The notes: generated from the letters alone by a model not told the origin. DNA of 64,000 nucleotides from JADJNW01 sp964526645 (GCA_964526645.1 CAZGJN010000009.1:41000-104999); one strand, 5' to 3'. Shown: positions 34,814-43,994, numbered from the stretch's first letter. Translations and numbers: made by a program.

Positions 34814-35851
34814 TTAGCGACTTACCCTTCCGCTCGCATCCCCACTCATTAGTTTTTCTACTTCATCCACCGTTACCAGATTGGCATCGCCATAAATGGT
34901 ATGCTTCAAACAAGAGGCTGCCACTGCAAAATCTAGCGCTTTCTGCGAATCATCACCATAGCTCAGCAAACCATAAATCAAGCCGCCCATGAAGCTATCG
35001 CCGCCGCCTACGCGATCTACGATGTGCGTAATTTGGTAGGTTGGCGATTCAAATAAGGTTTTGCCATCATACAATACACCTGCCCAACTATTGTGCGAAG
35101 CGCTAATCGAGCCGCGTAGCGTTATGATGACTTTTTTGCATCTTGGAAATTTTTGCATTAATTGTTGGCAAACAGAAATATATACCTTTGCATCTACCGA
35201 ATCCCCTTGGGTCACATCTACACCTTCGGGATGAATGCCAAAGTGCTTTTCGGCATCTTCTTCATTTCCTAAAATCACATCACAACCAGCTACCAGTTCT
35301 GGCATGACTTCGCTGGGCTTCTTGCCGTATTTCCAAAGATTTTTGCGGTAATTCAAATCCGTAGAAACCAGAATACCGAGTTTATTTGCCATTTGCACTG
35401 CCTCCAGGCAAGCATCCGCTGCGCCTTGCGAAATTGCAGGCGTAATGCCCGTCCAGTGAAACCACTGTGTATTTTCAAACACTTTTTCCCAATCAATCAT
35501 CCCTTTTTGAATCGTTGCCATACCCGAATGCGCCCGGTCGTAGATGACTTTGCTGGCGCGGCTCACAGCACCCATTTCTAGAAAATAAATACCGAGCCGA
35601 TCGCCGCCGCGCACGATGTGTTGCACGCCTACGCTGCGCTTACGCATTTCCATGATAGCACAATCGCCGATGTCATTATTGGGAATACGGCTGACAAAAT
35701 CTACCGGAATGCCATAATTGGCGAGGGATACCGCCACGTTACTCTCGCCGCCGCCATACACCACATCAAAGTTACTGGCTTGAGAAAAGCGTTGAAAACC
35801 GGGAGGTGTCAGCCGCAGCATGATTTCGCCGAAAGTGACTACTTTTTTCAT
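34814..35851 (-). CDS. kdgK: 2-keto-3-deoxygluconate kinase
   Basis: 345 residues of the PfkB/ribokinase fold: GEIMLRLTPPG at the start, VYGGGESNVAVSLANYG for substrate binding, the DLNYRKNLWK segment, and the catalytic signature DRVGGGDSFMGGLIYGL with base Asp. It phosphorylates KDG with ATP to KDPG. Lies 33 bases after uxaC in the same operon, just before the aldolase. Confidence 0.93.
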   Translation of the reverse strand: MKKVVTFGEIMLRLTPPGFQRFSQASNFDVVYGGGESNVAVSLANYGIPVDFVSRIPNNDIGDCAIMEMRKRSVGVQHIVRGGDRLGIYFLEMGAVSRASKVIYDRAHSGMATIQKGMIDWEKVFENTQWFHWTGITPAISQGAADACLEAVQMANKLGILVSTDLNYRKNLWKYGKKPSEVMPELVAGCDVILGNEEDAEKHFGIHPEGVDVTQGDSVDAKVYISVCQQLMQKFPRCKKVIITLRGSISASHNSWAGVLYDGKTLFESPTYQITHIVDRVGGGDSFMGGLIYGLLSYGDDSQKALDFAVAASCLKHTIYGDANLVTVDEVEKLMSGDASGRVSR

Positions 35852-35884
35852 AGTTATTCTGGTATGCTAATATTTTACAAATAA

Positions 35885-37312
35885 TTAAAAATTAAAATAT
35901 TGTTTTGCATTGCGATAGCAAATGTCCTGCACAATACCGCCCAGCCACTCGATGTCGTTTGGTAATTCGCCGTTGTGAACATCTTTGCCCAGTAAATTGC
36001 ACAACAAGCGCCGGAAATACTCGTGCCGTGGAAAGGACATAAAACTGCGGCTATCAGTAAGCATGCCGATGAAGCAACTCAGCAAACCCATGTTTGACAA
36101 GGCGTTCAGTTGCTTTTCCATGCCGTCTTTTTGATCAAGGAACCACCAGGCAGCGCCAAATTGCATTTTGCCTTTGATCGAGCCATCGTTGAAGTTGCCA
36201 ATCATGGTTGCCATCACCTCATTGTCGCGCGGATTGAGGTTGTACAAAATCGTTTTCGCTAAAGTGTTCTCACTGTCCAAGCGATCCAGGAATTTAGCCA
36301 GTGCGCTTGCTTGCTCAAAATCGCCGATGCTATCGAAGCCTGTGTCTGGCCCAAGTTGGTGCATCATGCGGCTGCTGTTATTGCGCAGGGCACCGAGGTG
36401 GAACTGCTGCGTCCAGCCTTTGGTATGATAGATTTTACCCAGATGATACAATATTGCCGATTTAAACAGCGAAGCTTCTTCTTTTGAAATTGCTTGTCCG
36501 GCAAGTTTCTTTTGGAAAATTGCATCCGTTTCCGCGTCTGTAAAATCCAGTGCATAAACTTGCTCCAAGCCATGATCGGAGAGCTTACAACCCATGCTAT
36601 CGAAGAAATCCGCCCGTTGTTGCAAGGCTTCTATCAAATTGGCGAAGGATTGAATTTCCGAATTGACAACTTGCGCCAGCTTTTGAATGTAATCATTAAA
36701 GCCTTGATTTTCAATTAGAATCGCTTTATCGGGCCGGAATGCAGGCAGTATTTTTGTATTAAGTGTTTGATTTTGAATGAGCTGGTGATATTTCAGCGAA
36801 TCTGTTGGATCATCGGTGGTACAAACGACTTCCACGTTCATTTTTCGGAGTAAATGTTGAACGCTGAAAGCTGCCGAATTCAGAAGAGAGGAGGCTTCGT
36901 CATAGATTTCCTGCGCGGTTTCGGGTTTGAGCAGTTTATCAATATCGAAGTAGCGCCGCAATTCTAAGTGCGTCCAATGATAAAGCGGATTCCGAGCGGT
37001 ATAGGGCACGGTAGCAGCCCATTTTTCAAATTTGGCAAAATCATCAGCATTGCCGGTGATGTATTTTTCGGGAATGCCCAGTGCCCGCATTGCGCGCCAT
37101 TTGTAGTGATCACCGTTGAGCCAGATGTGGGTCAGATTCGCAAAACGCTTATCCTGCGCAATATCATCGGGCGGGAGATGGCAGTGATAGTCTATAATTG
37201 GTTGAGACTTGGCGTACTCGTGGTACAGAACTTCCGCAGTAGCGTTTTCCAGCAAGAAGTTTTCATCCAAAAAAGGCTTGATGCCGGTTTTTAGGGAGTT
37301 GGAGGTGATCAT
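35885..37312 (-). CDS. uxaC: Glucuronate/galacturonate isomerase
   Basis: 475 residues, the typical length. Amidohydrolase-like fold: metal-binding IIDYHCHLPPDDIAQD, WKWRAMRALG-type segment (HYKWRAMRALGIP), VVCTTDDPTDSL, GKMQFGAAWWFLDQKDGME and MLTDSRSFMSFPRHEYFRR. It converts D-glucuronate to D-fructuronate and D-galacturonate to D-tagaturonate, the shared entry step. Start overlaps the uxuA stop by 4 bases. Confidence 0.95.
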   Translation of the reverse strand: MITSNSLKTGIKPFLDENFLLENATAEVLYHEYAKSQPIIDYHCHLPPDDIAQDKRFANLTHIWLNGDHYKWRAMRALGIPEKYITGNADDFAKFEKWAATVPYTARNPLYHWTHLELRRYFDIDKLLKPETAQEIYDEASSLLNSAAFSVQHLLRKMNVEVVCTTDDPTDSLKYHQLIQNQTLNTKILPAFRPDKAILIENQGFNDYIQKLAQVVNSEIQSFANLIEALQQRADFFDSMGCKLSDHGLEQVYALDFTDAETDAIFQKKLAGQAISKEEASLFKSAILYHLGKIYHTKGWTQQFHLGALRNNSSRMMHQLGPDTGFDSIGDFEQASALAKFLDRLDSENTLAKTILYNLNPRDNEVMATMIGNFNDGSIKGKMQFGAAWWFLDQKDGMEKQLNALSNMGLLSCFIGMLTDSRSFMSFPRHEYFRRLLCNLLGKDVHNGELPNDIEWLGGIVQDICYRNAKQYFNF

Positions 37313-38532
37313 ACGCTAAAGTTTTTATTTTTTTCAAAAGAATGATACATACTTCGGATGCCTAATTCCAGCCCGCGTAACTCTGCCAGCCCACGCAACC
37401 TGCCAATTGCTGAATAACCTGGATTCGTTTTTTTGTGTAAATCATCCAACATCCGGTGTCCATGATCAGGGCGCATCGGAATCCCTATATCCTTCCTATC
37501 TGATTGCAAGCGGCGGTACTGTTCGTTTATAATTTCCAGCATTACAGCAGGCATATCGGCGCTGCCTGCGAGGTGGTCAGCTTCGTAAAAACTGCCATCT
37601 GGCTCTAATTGCACACTTCTCAGGTGTAAAAAGTTAACACGATGCCCCAATTGGCGTATCATGTTAGGTAAATGATTATCGGGGCGAGCACCAAAAGAGC
37701 CGGTGCAAAAGCATACACCATTATTCGGCGAATCATAAGCCTGAAAAATCGCTTCGACATCGGCAGCCGTACTGACGATCCGTGGCAAACCCAAAATAGG
37801 GTAAGGAGGATCATCGGGATGGATTGCCAGCCGAATGCCTGTATCTTCTGCCACTGGTGCAATCTGGCGAATAAATTCCAACAGGTGCTTGCGCAAGCGA
37901 TCTGCATTGATCCCCTGATAAGTTGCTAAATGCCTTCGGAAGTCTTCCAGGGAATAGCTTTCCTCAGCGCCGGGCAAACCCGCCAAGATATTGGCAGTCA
38001 GTTGATTGATTTCGGCGGGAGTCCGTCTTTGAAAATAAGCTTCAGCACGTACAAGCAAGTCAGGGTGGTAATCCAGATGAGCATGCTCGCGATTTAAAAT
38101 GTGAATATCAAAAGCCGCAAGAGCAGTTTGGTCAAAACGCAAGGCCTGCGAGCCATCGGGCAGGGTATAAGTCAAATCCGTGCGCGTCCAGTCTAGGACA
38201 GGCATAAAGTTGTAGCAAACCGTCGAGATACCGCAGGCCCCCAGATTTAGGAGCGTTTGTTGATAATTGGCGAGGTATTGCCGCCAGTTGCCGCTTTGCC
38301 GCTTGATGTCTTCGTGTACCGGCACACTTTCTACCACTGACCAGCGCAATCCGGCTCGTTCAATCAAGTGTTTACGCTGTAAAATGGCTTCTTTTTGCCA
38401 AACTTCGCCATTCGGAATATGATGCAATGCCGTGACCACTCCAGATGCACCAGCTTGACGGATATCCATCAAAGTAACTGGATCTTCGGGACCGAACCAG
38501 CGCCAGGTTTGTTCAAGATTTGATGGTTTCAA
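37309..38532 (-). CDS. uxuA: Mannonate dehydratase
   Basis: 407 residues, full length. TIM-barrel metalloenzyme: TWRWFGPEDPVTLMDIRQAG near the start, VVESVPVHEDIKRQSG, CYNFMPVLDWTRTDL, LAIHPDDPPYPILGLPRIVS, GVCFCTGSFGA, FLHLRSV and MRPDHGHRM for Mn2+/Fe2+ coordination. It dehydrates D-mannonate to 2-keto-3-deoxygluconate. Stop overlaps uxaC by 4 bases and the SDR gene ends 18 bases upstream. Confidence 0.95.
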   Translation of the reverse strand: MKPSNLEQTWRWFGPEDPVTLMDIRQAGASGVVTALHHIPNGEVWQKEAILQRKHLIERAGLRWSVVESVPVHEDIKRQSGNWRQYLANYQQTLLNLGACGISTVCYNFMPVLDWTRTDLTYTLPDGSQALRFDQTALAAFDIHILNREHAHLDYHPDLLVRAEAYFQRRTPAEINQLTANILAGLPGAEESYSLEDFRRHLATYQGINADRLRKHLLEFIRQIAPVAEDTGIRLAIHPDDPPYPILGLPRIVSTAADVEAIFQAYDSPNNGVCFCTGSFGARPDNHLPNMIRQLGHRVNFLHLRSVQLEPDGSFYEADHLAGSADMPAVMLEIINEQYRRLQSDRKDIGIPMRPDHGHRMLDDLHKKTNPGYSAIGRLRGLAELRGLELGIRSMYHSFEKNKNFSV

Positions 38533-38549
38533 GATTCGATGATTGTATG

Positions 38550-39308
38550 TTAGAAACCAATAGAATTACCGCCATCCACCACGAGATTAGCACCTGTGAC
38601 AAATTTCGCCGCATCAGAAGCCAGATACACTGCTGCGTAGCCAATATCTTCGGCATCGCCCATGCGCCCCATCGGGGTGCGATCCATGGCGCGGCGCTTG
38701 CGGTCGGGGTCAGCGCTCAGGGCTTTATCGGTCATTGCCGAGTAAATAAAGCCTGGCGAAATGGCATTCACGCGGATGCCGGTGGGACCAAGTTCGGTAG
38801 CTAAACCTCGCGTCATCCCCAATACAGCTGATTTAGAAGAGGTGTAACCAATTGCTTTAGGCAAGCCATATAGCGCCGCCATCGAAGCAATATTAATAAT
38901 GACCCCTTTTTGGCGGGGTAGCATTTTTTTTACAACTTCGCGCGTGAGCGCAAACAGGCCATTGACGTTGGTTTGAATGACATTGGTGAATTCTTCATTC
39001 GTCATCTCCTGCACAGGGCGTTTCAGATTAATCCCTGCATTATTCACCAGTATGTCAATAGCACCATGCTGCGTTTCGATGGCATCTACCAGCATAGGCA
39101 AACTTTCTAGATCGGCAATATCATTGACATGATAGGCAGCATGAACGCCTAAGGTTTGGCAAGCTTCCTGTAAAACTTGTTCGCGGCGACCCGTAAGCAC
39201 CACTTTGGCACCTGCTTCGATGAAGGCTTTTGCTATGCCCAGGCCCAAACCAGTGCCGCCACCGGTGATCAATGCCAGTTTTCCTTCTAATGAAAAAGGA
39301 TTCGTCAT
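38550..39308 (-). CDS. SDR oxidoreductase, probable fructuronate reductase
   Basis: 252 residues from the ATG at 39308 (MTNPFSLEGKLAL); a longer start at 39344 adds 12 residues. Classical short-chain dehydrogenase: TGGGTGLGLGIA nucleotide-binding loop, NNAGINLKRP, catalytic Ser in NIASMAALYG and YTSSKSAV (Tyr-Lys). First metabolic gene of the operon, directly before uxuA. The pathway otherwise lacks a fructuronate/tagaturonate reductase (UxuB/UxaB type), so this SDR most likely fills that step (context inference). A KduD-type 5-keto-4-deoxyuronate pathway role is the main alternative. Confidence 0.85.
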   Translation of the reverse strand: MTNPFSLEGKLALITGGGTGLGLGIAKAFIEAGAKVVLTGRREQVLQEACQTLGVHAAYHVNDIADLESLPMLVDAIETQHGAIDILVNNAGINLKRPVQEMTNEEFTNVIQTNVNGLFALTREVVKKMLPRQKGVIINIASMAALYGLPKAIGYTSSKSAVLGMTRGLATELGPTGIRVNAISPGFIYSAMTDKALSADPDRKRRAMDRTPMGRMGDAEDIGYAAVYLASDAAKFVTGANLVVDGGNSIGF

Positions 39309-39386
39309 ATTACTGATGGTTTTTCCATTTTTATTCAATGACAAGACGTTTGTCGGGTGGAAAGCCCTGAATCAGAGCAAAGGATT

Positions 39387-39950
39387 TCACAAGTTGTCCT
39401 GCAAAACAGCTCGCAGGTGCCGCAACGAACGCCCCATGTGGGTTTCGACGGTTTTTATCGAGAGGTTGAGGTGCTCGGCAATTTCGTGGTACTTCATGCC
39501 CTGGTCGCGACTCAGGCGAAATACCTTTTTTCCTTGCGGTGGCAATGATTCGATGGCCGTTTCAATTATCTGTTCCAGTTCCTCCGAAATGGTACCATCT
39601 TCTGGGTTTTGATAATCAGATGGATAATCCAGTTGAATCTCATCGGGTGAAGTGCGACGGCGCGTGGCTTTGCGCAGGTAGTCAATTGCCTGGTGGCGTA
39701 CTGCTGTAAAAAGATAGGCGTGCAAGGAGGTTCTAATGGAAAAAGTTGACCGGTTTTTCCACATTTTGATAAATACATCAGAAACAACTTCTTCGGCGGT
39801 TTCGGGAGAATCCACCAGGGTGAGCGCGAAACGATTGAGCGGCTCATAATATTGATGAAATAGCCGGCTAAAGCTATTGTGATCCTCGAAAAATGCTGGA
39901 ATATTGGTCTGATAAAGATATTCCTGTGATTTGAGTGGTACCATGAGCAT
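39387..39950 (-). CDS. ECF-type RNA polymerase sigma factor
   Basis: 187 residues. Region 2: FSRLFHQYYEPLNRFALTL, EEVVSDVFIKMWKNR; region 4: IESLPPQGKKVFRLSRDQGM, YHEIAEHLNLSIKTVETHMG. This is the Bacteroidota sigma-70 family often paired with a FecR-type anti-sigma gene, but none lies here. Between the LacI gene and the uronate operon on the same strand; a LacI-type operator lies just upstream of its ATG. A second ATG two codons in is equally plausible. Confidence 0.9.
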   Translation of the reverse strand: MLMVPLKSQEYLYQTNIPAFFEDHNSFSRLFHQYYEPLNRFALTLVDSPETAEEVVSDVFIKMWKNRSTFSIRTSLHAYLFTAVRHQAIDYLRKATRRRTSPDEIQLDYPSDYQNPEDGTISEELEQIIETAIESLPPQGKKVFRLSRDQGMKYHEIAEHLNLSIKTVETHMGRSLRHLRAVLQDNL

Positions 39951-39965
39951 CTGGATTTTATTGGC

Positions 39966-39983
39966 TGCGCAAACGATTGCACA
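39966..39983. promoter_or_regulatory. LacI-type operator A (before the sigma factor gene)
   Basis: TGCGCAAACGATTGCACA, an 18-bp near-palindrome with central CG, 16 bases upstream of the sigma factor ATG (39950) and 14 bases after the lacI stop. It matches operator B at 16 of 18 positions or better and is probably bound by the same regulator. Confidence 0.7.
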
Positions 39984-39997
39984 AATAGGGAAAAAAT

Positions 39998-41023
39998 TTA
40001 TTTTAGTCGAAGTGACGATCCTCGAATAAGTAATTCTGGCGTTAGAATCACTTGTCTGGAAACTCGGCTTTGTTTTGGTGCTTGTATTTCTTCAAAAAAC
40101 AAGCGGGCAATCGCCATACCCATTTGCTGGCTGTGCTGATCTACGGTGCTCAGGGCTGGCTCTACGAAAGAAGTGAAGGGTTCGTTGGCAAAACCCACCA
40201 ATGCTACATCTTCTGGGATGCGGAGTCTTTTCTCTTTCAGCATTTGCATAGCGCCCAGTGCCGCATAATCACTGGCAGAGAACACTGCATCGGGCGGATT
40301 TTCTAAAGCCAGTAATTGTTGCATCCCTGCATTGCCATCCTCCACCAGCAGATCTTTGAAATATAGAACCAATGAATCCTCTACGGGCAAACCCGCTTCA
40401 AACAATGCCTGTGTGTAGCCCCGAAAACGCTCGCGGTAAATGTTGATGTGCTGCAAACCGGCAAAATGGGCGATGCGCCTGCACCCCTGCTCGATGAGGT
40501 GCTTAGTGGCTTTGTAAGCCCCCAAAAAATCATCAATGACAACCGTACTCACACCGAGGTTTTCGTTTACGCGGTCAAACAAAACCAGGGGTACATTTCG
40601 CAACTTTAGTTGCTGAAAATGCTCAAATGTTTTGGTTTCTTTGGCAATCGAAGCAATGATGCCATCTGCCCTGAGCCGGAGTAAAGCTTCAACATTTTCC
40701 TGCTCTTTTTCCAATTGGTCATACGACTGGCAAATGATTACATTGTAACCTGCTTTGCTCGCTTCTTCTTCTATGCCACGCACCACTTTCGAAAAGAAAC
40801 TCCGATCGGCGGTTGGTACAATCACGCCAATCGTGTAGCTCCGCCCACTACGCAAAGCAGCAGCTATTTGATTGTGCTGATAATTCAGCTTTTTCGCCAT
40901 GTCCAATACAGCTTCTCTGGTGCTATCACTGATGCGCGGGTTGCCGCTCAAGGCACGCGATACCGTAGAGGCAGTGACGTTTAGTTCTTTGGCAATGTCA
41001 TGGATGGTTGATTTTTTTGACAT
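39998..41023 (-). CDS. LacI-family transcriptional regulator
   Basis: 341 residues from the ATG at 41023 (MSKKSTIHDIAKELNVTAST). The N-terminal helix-turn-helix (TIHDIAKELNVTASTVSRAL) and hinge HQIAAALRSGRSY-like segment are standard; the rest is the periplasmic-binding-protein-like effector domain (TIGVIVPTADRSFF, VDQHSQQMG). It likely represses or activates the uronate locus in response to a sugar acid or its phosphate. A perfect operator sits 12 bases upstream of its own start, so it is probably autoregulated. Confidence 0.92.
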   Translation of the reverse strand: MSKKSTIHDIAKELNVTASTVSRALSGNPRISDSTREAVLDMAKKLNYQHNQIAAALRSGRSYTIGVIVPTADRSFFSKVVRGIEEEASKAGYNVIICQSYDQLEKEQENVEALLRLRADGIIASIAKETKTFEHFQQLKLRNVPLVLFDRVNENLGVSTVVIDDFLGAYKATKHLIEQGCRRIAHFAGLQHINIYRERFRGYTQALFEAGLPVEDSLVLYFKDLLVEDGNAGMQQLLALENPPDAVFSASDYAALGAMQMLKEKRLRIPEDVALVGFANEPFTSFVEPALSTVDQHSQQMGMAIARLFFEEIQAPKQSRVSRQVILTPELLIRGSSLRLK

Positions 41024-41034
41024 TTTTCGTACTT

Positions 41035-41052
41035 TGTGCAAACGATTGCACA
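41035..41052. promoter_or_regulatory. LacI-type operator B (before lacI)
   Basis: TGTGCAAACGATTGCACA, an almost perfect 18-bp palindrome with central CG, 12 bases upstream of the lacI start codon. Best of the three sites. Confidence 0.8.
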
Positions 41053-41160
41053 AAATAAAATGCTTTTTCGATTTTTCAAAAAAATTTCACCTGTTTAAGT
41101 ATAGAAAAAATATAATTTGGATGGATAGCAACGGAAGAAATAAAATATGGAGCAGGTTTT

Positions 41161-42390
41161 TTAGAGCCGCTCAGCTTTTGTAAAAATACCCGAATCATAT
41201 TCAATGCCCAGTCCAATACCACTGAGAATTGGATACTTCCCATCTTTCACCAAAATATGCGGGCTGTACCAGTCAGGCTGTTGTTTTTTGGCGTTGGCGG
41301 GAAATTCCTGGAAGCCATACACGGCAGGCGCAACCGCCATAAGCTGAGAGAAAGGGGCGTGCAGCGGGTCGGCTTTGGGGCTATGCGGCGCGAAATATTT
41401 GCCGTGTTGGGCAGCTAAATGTGCTATTTTTAAAGTGCGGAGGATGCCGCCATTGTAATACACATCGGGTTGCAGCACAGTATATACGTCGGTTTCAGCG
41501 ATTTCCTGGAAGCGGTGATAGCTCGTGTCTTGCTCGCCGCCAGCTAACTTCATTTTTTTCAAAGTCTGATTCACTTGCCTATTCGCGGCATAATCTTCCC
41601 AGGCGCAGGGTTCTTCAAAAATATCTACACCATAATCTTCTAAGAGTTTGGCAATCCGAATGCCATCTTTCACATCATACGAGCCATTGGCATCGGCATA
41701 AATGGTCACTTTATCTCCAAAGGTTTTGCGAGCTAACGGCACGAATGCCTGGGTGCGTGCTTCGGCTTCGGGGGTGTTGCGCATCCGTCCACCTACTTTG
41801 ATTTTGACTGCCGTAGCGCCGTATTGCTCCAGTTTTTGTTGTAAAAAAGCGGTTTCTTGCTCGGCGGTATTCTCGCGGGTAAGGCTGGAGAGGTAAATGG
41901 GCAATTCCTCCCGTACTTTATTTCCTAAAAAGTAGTGAACGGGCTTTTGCGCAGTGCGACCCAGTAAGTCCCAGATAGCAATTTCGACCGACCCGGCGCA
42001 GTTCCAAAAGGGCATTCCGGCGTATTTGTAGTTGCGTTCATCCAGAAAAACTTCTTCCGACAGGCTTACAATTTCTCGTGCATCTTTGGCGAGGTAAAAG
42101 GGGATGACCAAGCCCTTGAGCAAGGAGTGTAGATTTTCCATGCGCTCGTTGCAAACGGTGATGCCGGTTGCGCCATCTTTCGAGCGCACGAGCAGGAAAA
42201 GTTTGCCTTGCGTTTTGAGTAACTCGATAGATTCGATGATGACAGGCGCAGCGATGCTGGCTTTGATGCGCCCCGTAATGTCCGTACTTTCCATTTGAAA
42301 AAATGCCGTCAGCGATGCCGGGGGCAAGAAGCCACCCAGCGCCGCTGTCGAAGTCAAAAATGTGTTTGTGATGAATGCTCTGCGTTGCAT
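41161..42390 (-). CDS. Exported enolase-superfamily (mandelate racemase type) enzyme
   Basis: 409 residues. A Tat-like signal MQRRAFITNTFLTSTAALGG precedes the enolase fold. The catalytic barrel shows the KxK acid/base pair (AVKIKVGG), metal ligands in YADANGSYD (Asp), IFEEPCA (Glu) and LAGGEQD (Glu), and the His of FAPHSPKAD. Members are racemases or sugar-acid dehydratases; the substrate cannot be named but uronate-locus context points to an aldonate. If the signal is real it works in the periplasm, unlike most family members. Confidence 0.85.
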   Translation of the reverse strand: MQRRAFITNTFLTSTAALGGFLPPASLTAFFQMESTDITGRIKASIAAPVIIESIELLKTQGKLFLLVRSKDGATGITVCNERMENLHSLLKGLVIPFYLAKDAREIVSLSEEVFLDERNYKYAGMPFWNCAGSVEIAIWDLLGRTAQKPVHYFLGNKVREELPIYLSSLTRENTAEQETAFLQQKLEQYGATAVKIKVGGRMRNTPEAEARTQAFVPLARKTFGDKVTIYADANGSYDVKDGIRIAKLLEDYGVDIFEEPCAWEDYAANRQVNQTLKKMKLAGGEQDTSYHRFQEIAETDVYTVLQPDVYYNGGILRTLKIAHLAAQHGKYFAPHSPKADPLHAPFSQLMAVAPAVYGFQEFPANAKKQQPDWYSPHILVKDGKYPILSGIGLGIEYDSGIFTKAERL

Positions 42391-42397
42391 ATTATTT

Positions 42398-42416
42398 CGG
42401 CGACTAAAGCTCGCCG
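42398..42416. repeat. Short hairpin repeat, copy 2
   Basis: CGGCGACTAAAGCTCGCCG, a 6-bp stem hairpin in the 29-base gap between the enolase-superfamily and beta-helix genes. Reverse complement of the repeat at 11834-11852 with two differences. Confidence 0.55.
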
Positions 42417-42419
42417 TTA

Positions 42420-43934
42420 CTAGTTTTTCACAAATTTTCGAGCGCTTACTTTACCTTGCTTGTCCACAACCGTCAGTACGTACATTCCTGCATCCCAGTT
42501 GGCAGTTTGCAAAATGACATATTCGTTGTTAATGAGTTGATTATAAATTAGTTGTCCTTGTAAATTAAATATGCGAATACCAGCGATTGTTTCCGCTTTC
42601 AAATTTTGAATATACAACTGTCCTTTCACCGGATTCGGGAAAAACAGAATATTATTTTCTACAAATAAATCCTTCGTGGCAGTCGTAAAATCAAATAAAT
42701 TTGAGCCGAGTGGTTGTCCTTCTGTGCCAGCTTTGTAGGAAGCGGCACTGGTCGGGTAGCCATAATCGTGCGACTGGCTGTAACGCGGCACCATAGAGCC
42801 GATGGCAGAGTAGATAGGGTTAGGCTCTAACCCAGAGTGGTCCCAGGGTTTTGCCATACTACCTTCGCCAGCGTGGTGTTTGGTAATGAAATCAAAAGAG
42901 AAAGTCGGAGGATTGGTAAAATCCAATTCTTCTTCGATATTGGTACTTCCCCAGCCGCCAGTCGTAATTGCTGCCATCGCTTTGTCGTTGAAGTAAGGCT
43001 GCTGCTGAATGGTATCTCCATCGGCTTGGGTAAAGGGCGTAGCTGCCACCACATCGGCATCGCGATAAAAATTGTTGTTGCGAATCACCCACTTCTCATT
43101 GCCAGAGCCGGTGGAATTTATATTGATAACATGGCGCTCTATGTCATTTTCGGCGGGGTTAAGGCTGAACTGTCGCCCCAGGAAACCACCATTAGCTACG
43201 ATATTGTTGGTGAAATTGAATTCTTCGACCTCGCCCCATTCAAAGCCACGCTGAGCAATATTGGCAACAGTATTTTGATTAAAATGCACATAATTGATTT
43301 TGCCGCCGCCATCGCGAATGACCCGGCTGGTCACATTGTATATCACACAATTTTCAATCCAAATCGTATCCACAATATTACCGCGGTCATCTATCACTCG
43401 TCCGTTATCGGGGTTGCTCGGTACGCCCATGCGAGAGAAAACAGTATTGGTAGCATAAATTCGATTGAGCTTGCTATCCAAACGAAAAGCCGTTTGACCT
43501 GAATCATCCACTAAGCAATCGTGCATCCGCACGCGAACGCTATCTGCACTGGTACGCACAATCCGCTCGGTAATGCCGCCCAACAGGTCGCGGTTGGTGA
43601 GGTGCAAGCCTTCCAGCGTCAGATTCGCGCGGGCGCGGAAAATCTGGTCCACAGCAGTACCCCCTGAAGGTGGGCTGAAAATGATAATCGGACGCGGTCC
43701 TTCGCCTGCTTCTGCTTTGATATGTAAAGCAAAACCCGTGTTGTCAATTTCACCGGTGGAGAGGTACGGAAAACCCCGACGCAATACCAGAATTTTGCCT
43801 CGATTCGCTGGATCAGCAATGGCTTGATTCAGTACGCCCGGCACTCCTGGTTCTACGATTACTTCCTCTTGGGCTGCCATAGGCACTGCAAATAGCGCTA
43901 TCAGAAATCCTAAAAGTAGTACACATTTTTTCAT
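42420..43934 (-). CDS. T9SS-secreted right-handed beta-helix protein (polysaccharide lyase-like)
   Basis: 504 residues. Signal peptide MKKCVLLLGFLIALFAVPMAA; then a region of regularly spaced N/T/I/V strands typical of a parallel beta-helix (TLEGLHLTNRDLLGG, TIWIENCVIYNVTSR, NFTNNIVANGG), consistent with pectate- or chondroitin/alginate-lyase-like proteins (PL6/PL1 type folds). The last ~75 residues are a type IX secretion sorting domain (FFPNPVKGQLYIQN, GMYVLTVVD, KFVKN). Probably secreted to the surface to cut acidic polysaccharide. Catalytic residues are not clear to me, so enzyme class is uncertain. A LacI operator lies upstream. Confidence 0.75.
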   Translation of the reverse strand: MKKCVLLLGFLIALFAVPMAAQEEVIVEPGVPGVLNQAIADPANRGKILVLRRGFPYLSTGEIDNTGFALHIKAEAGEGPRPIIIFSPPSGGTAVDQIFRARANLTLEGLHLTNRDLLGGITERIVRTSADSVRVRMHDCLVDDSGQTAFRLDSKLNRIYATNTVFSRMGVPSNPDNGRVIDDRGNIVDTIWIENCVIYNVTSRVIRDGGGKINYVHFNQNTVANIAQRGFEWGEVEEFNFTNNIVANGGFLGRQFSLNPAENDIERHVININSTGSGNEKWVIRNNNFYRDADVVAATPFTQADGDTIQQQPYFNDKAMAAITTGGWGSTNIEEELDFTNPPTFSFDFITKHHAGEGSMAKPWDHSGLEPNPIYSAIGSMVPRYSQSHDYGYPTSAASYKAGTEGQPLGSNLFDFTTATKDLFVENNILFFPNPVKGQLYIQNLKAETIAGIRIFNLQGQLIYNQLINNEYVILQTANWDAGMYVLTVVDKQGKVSARKFVKN

Positions 43935-43976
43935 AACAATCTTGATTTTGAAGGTTAGAAACCAATTTTTTAAGTT

Positions 43977-43994
43977 TGTTCAAACGATTGCACA
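43977..43994. promoter_or_regulatory. LacI-type operator C (before the beta-helix gene)
   Basis: TGTTCAAACGATTGCACA, one substitution from operator B, 43 bases upstream of the beta-helix ATG and downstream of the TonB-receptor stop. It links the secreted lyase-like gene to the LacI regulator. Confidence 0.7.
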
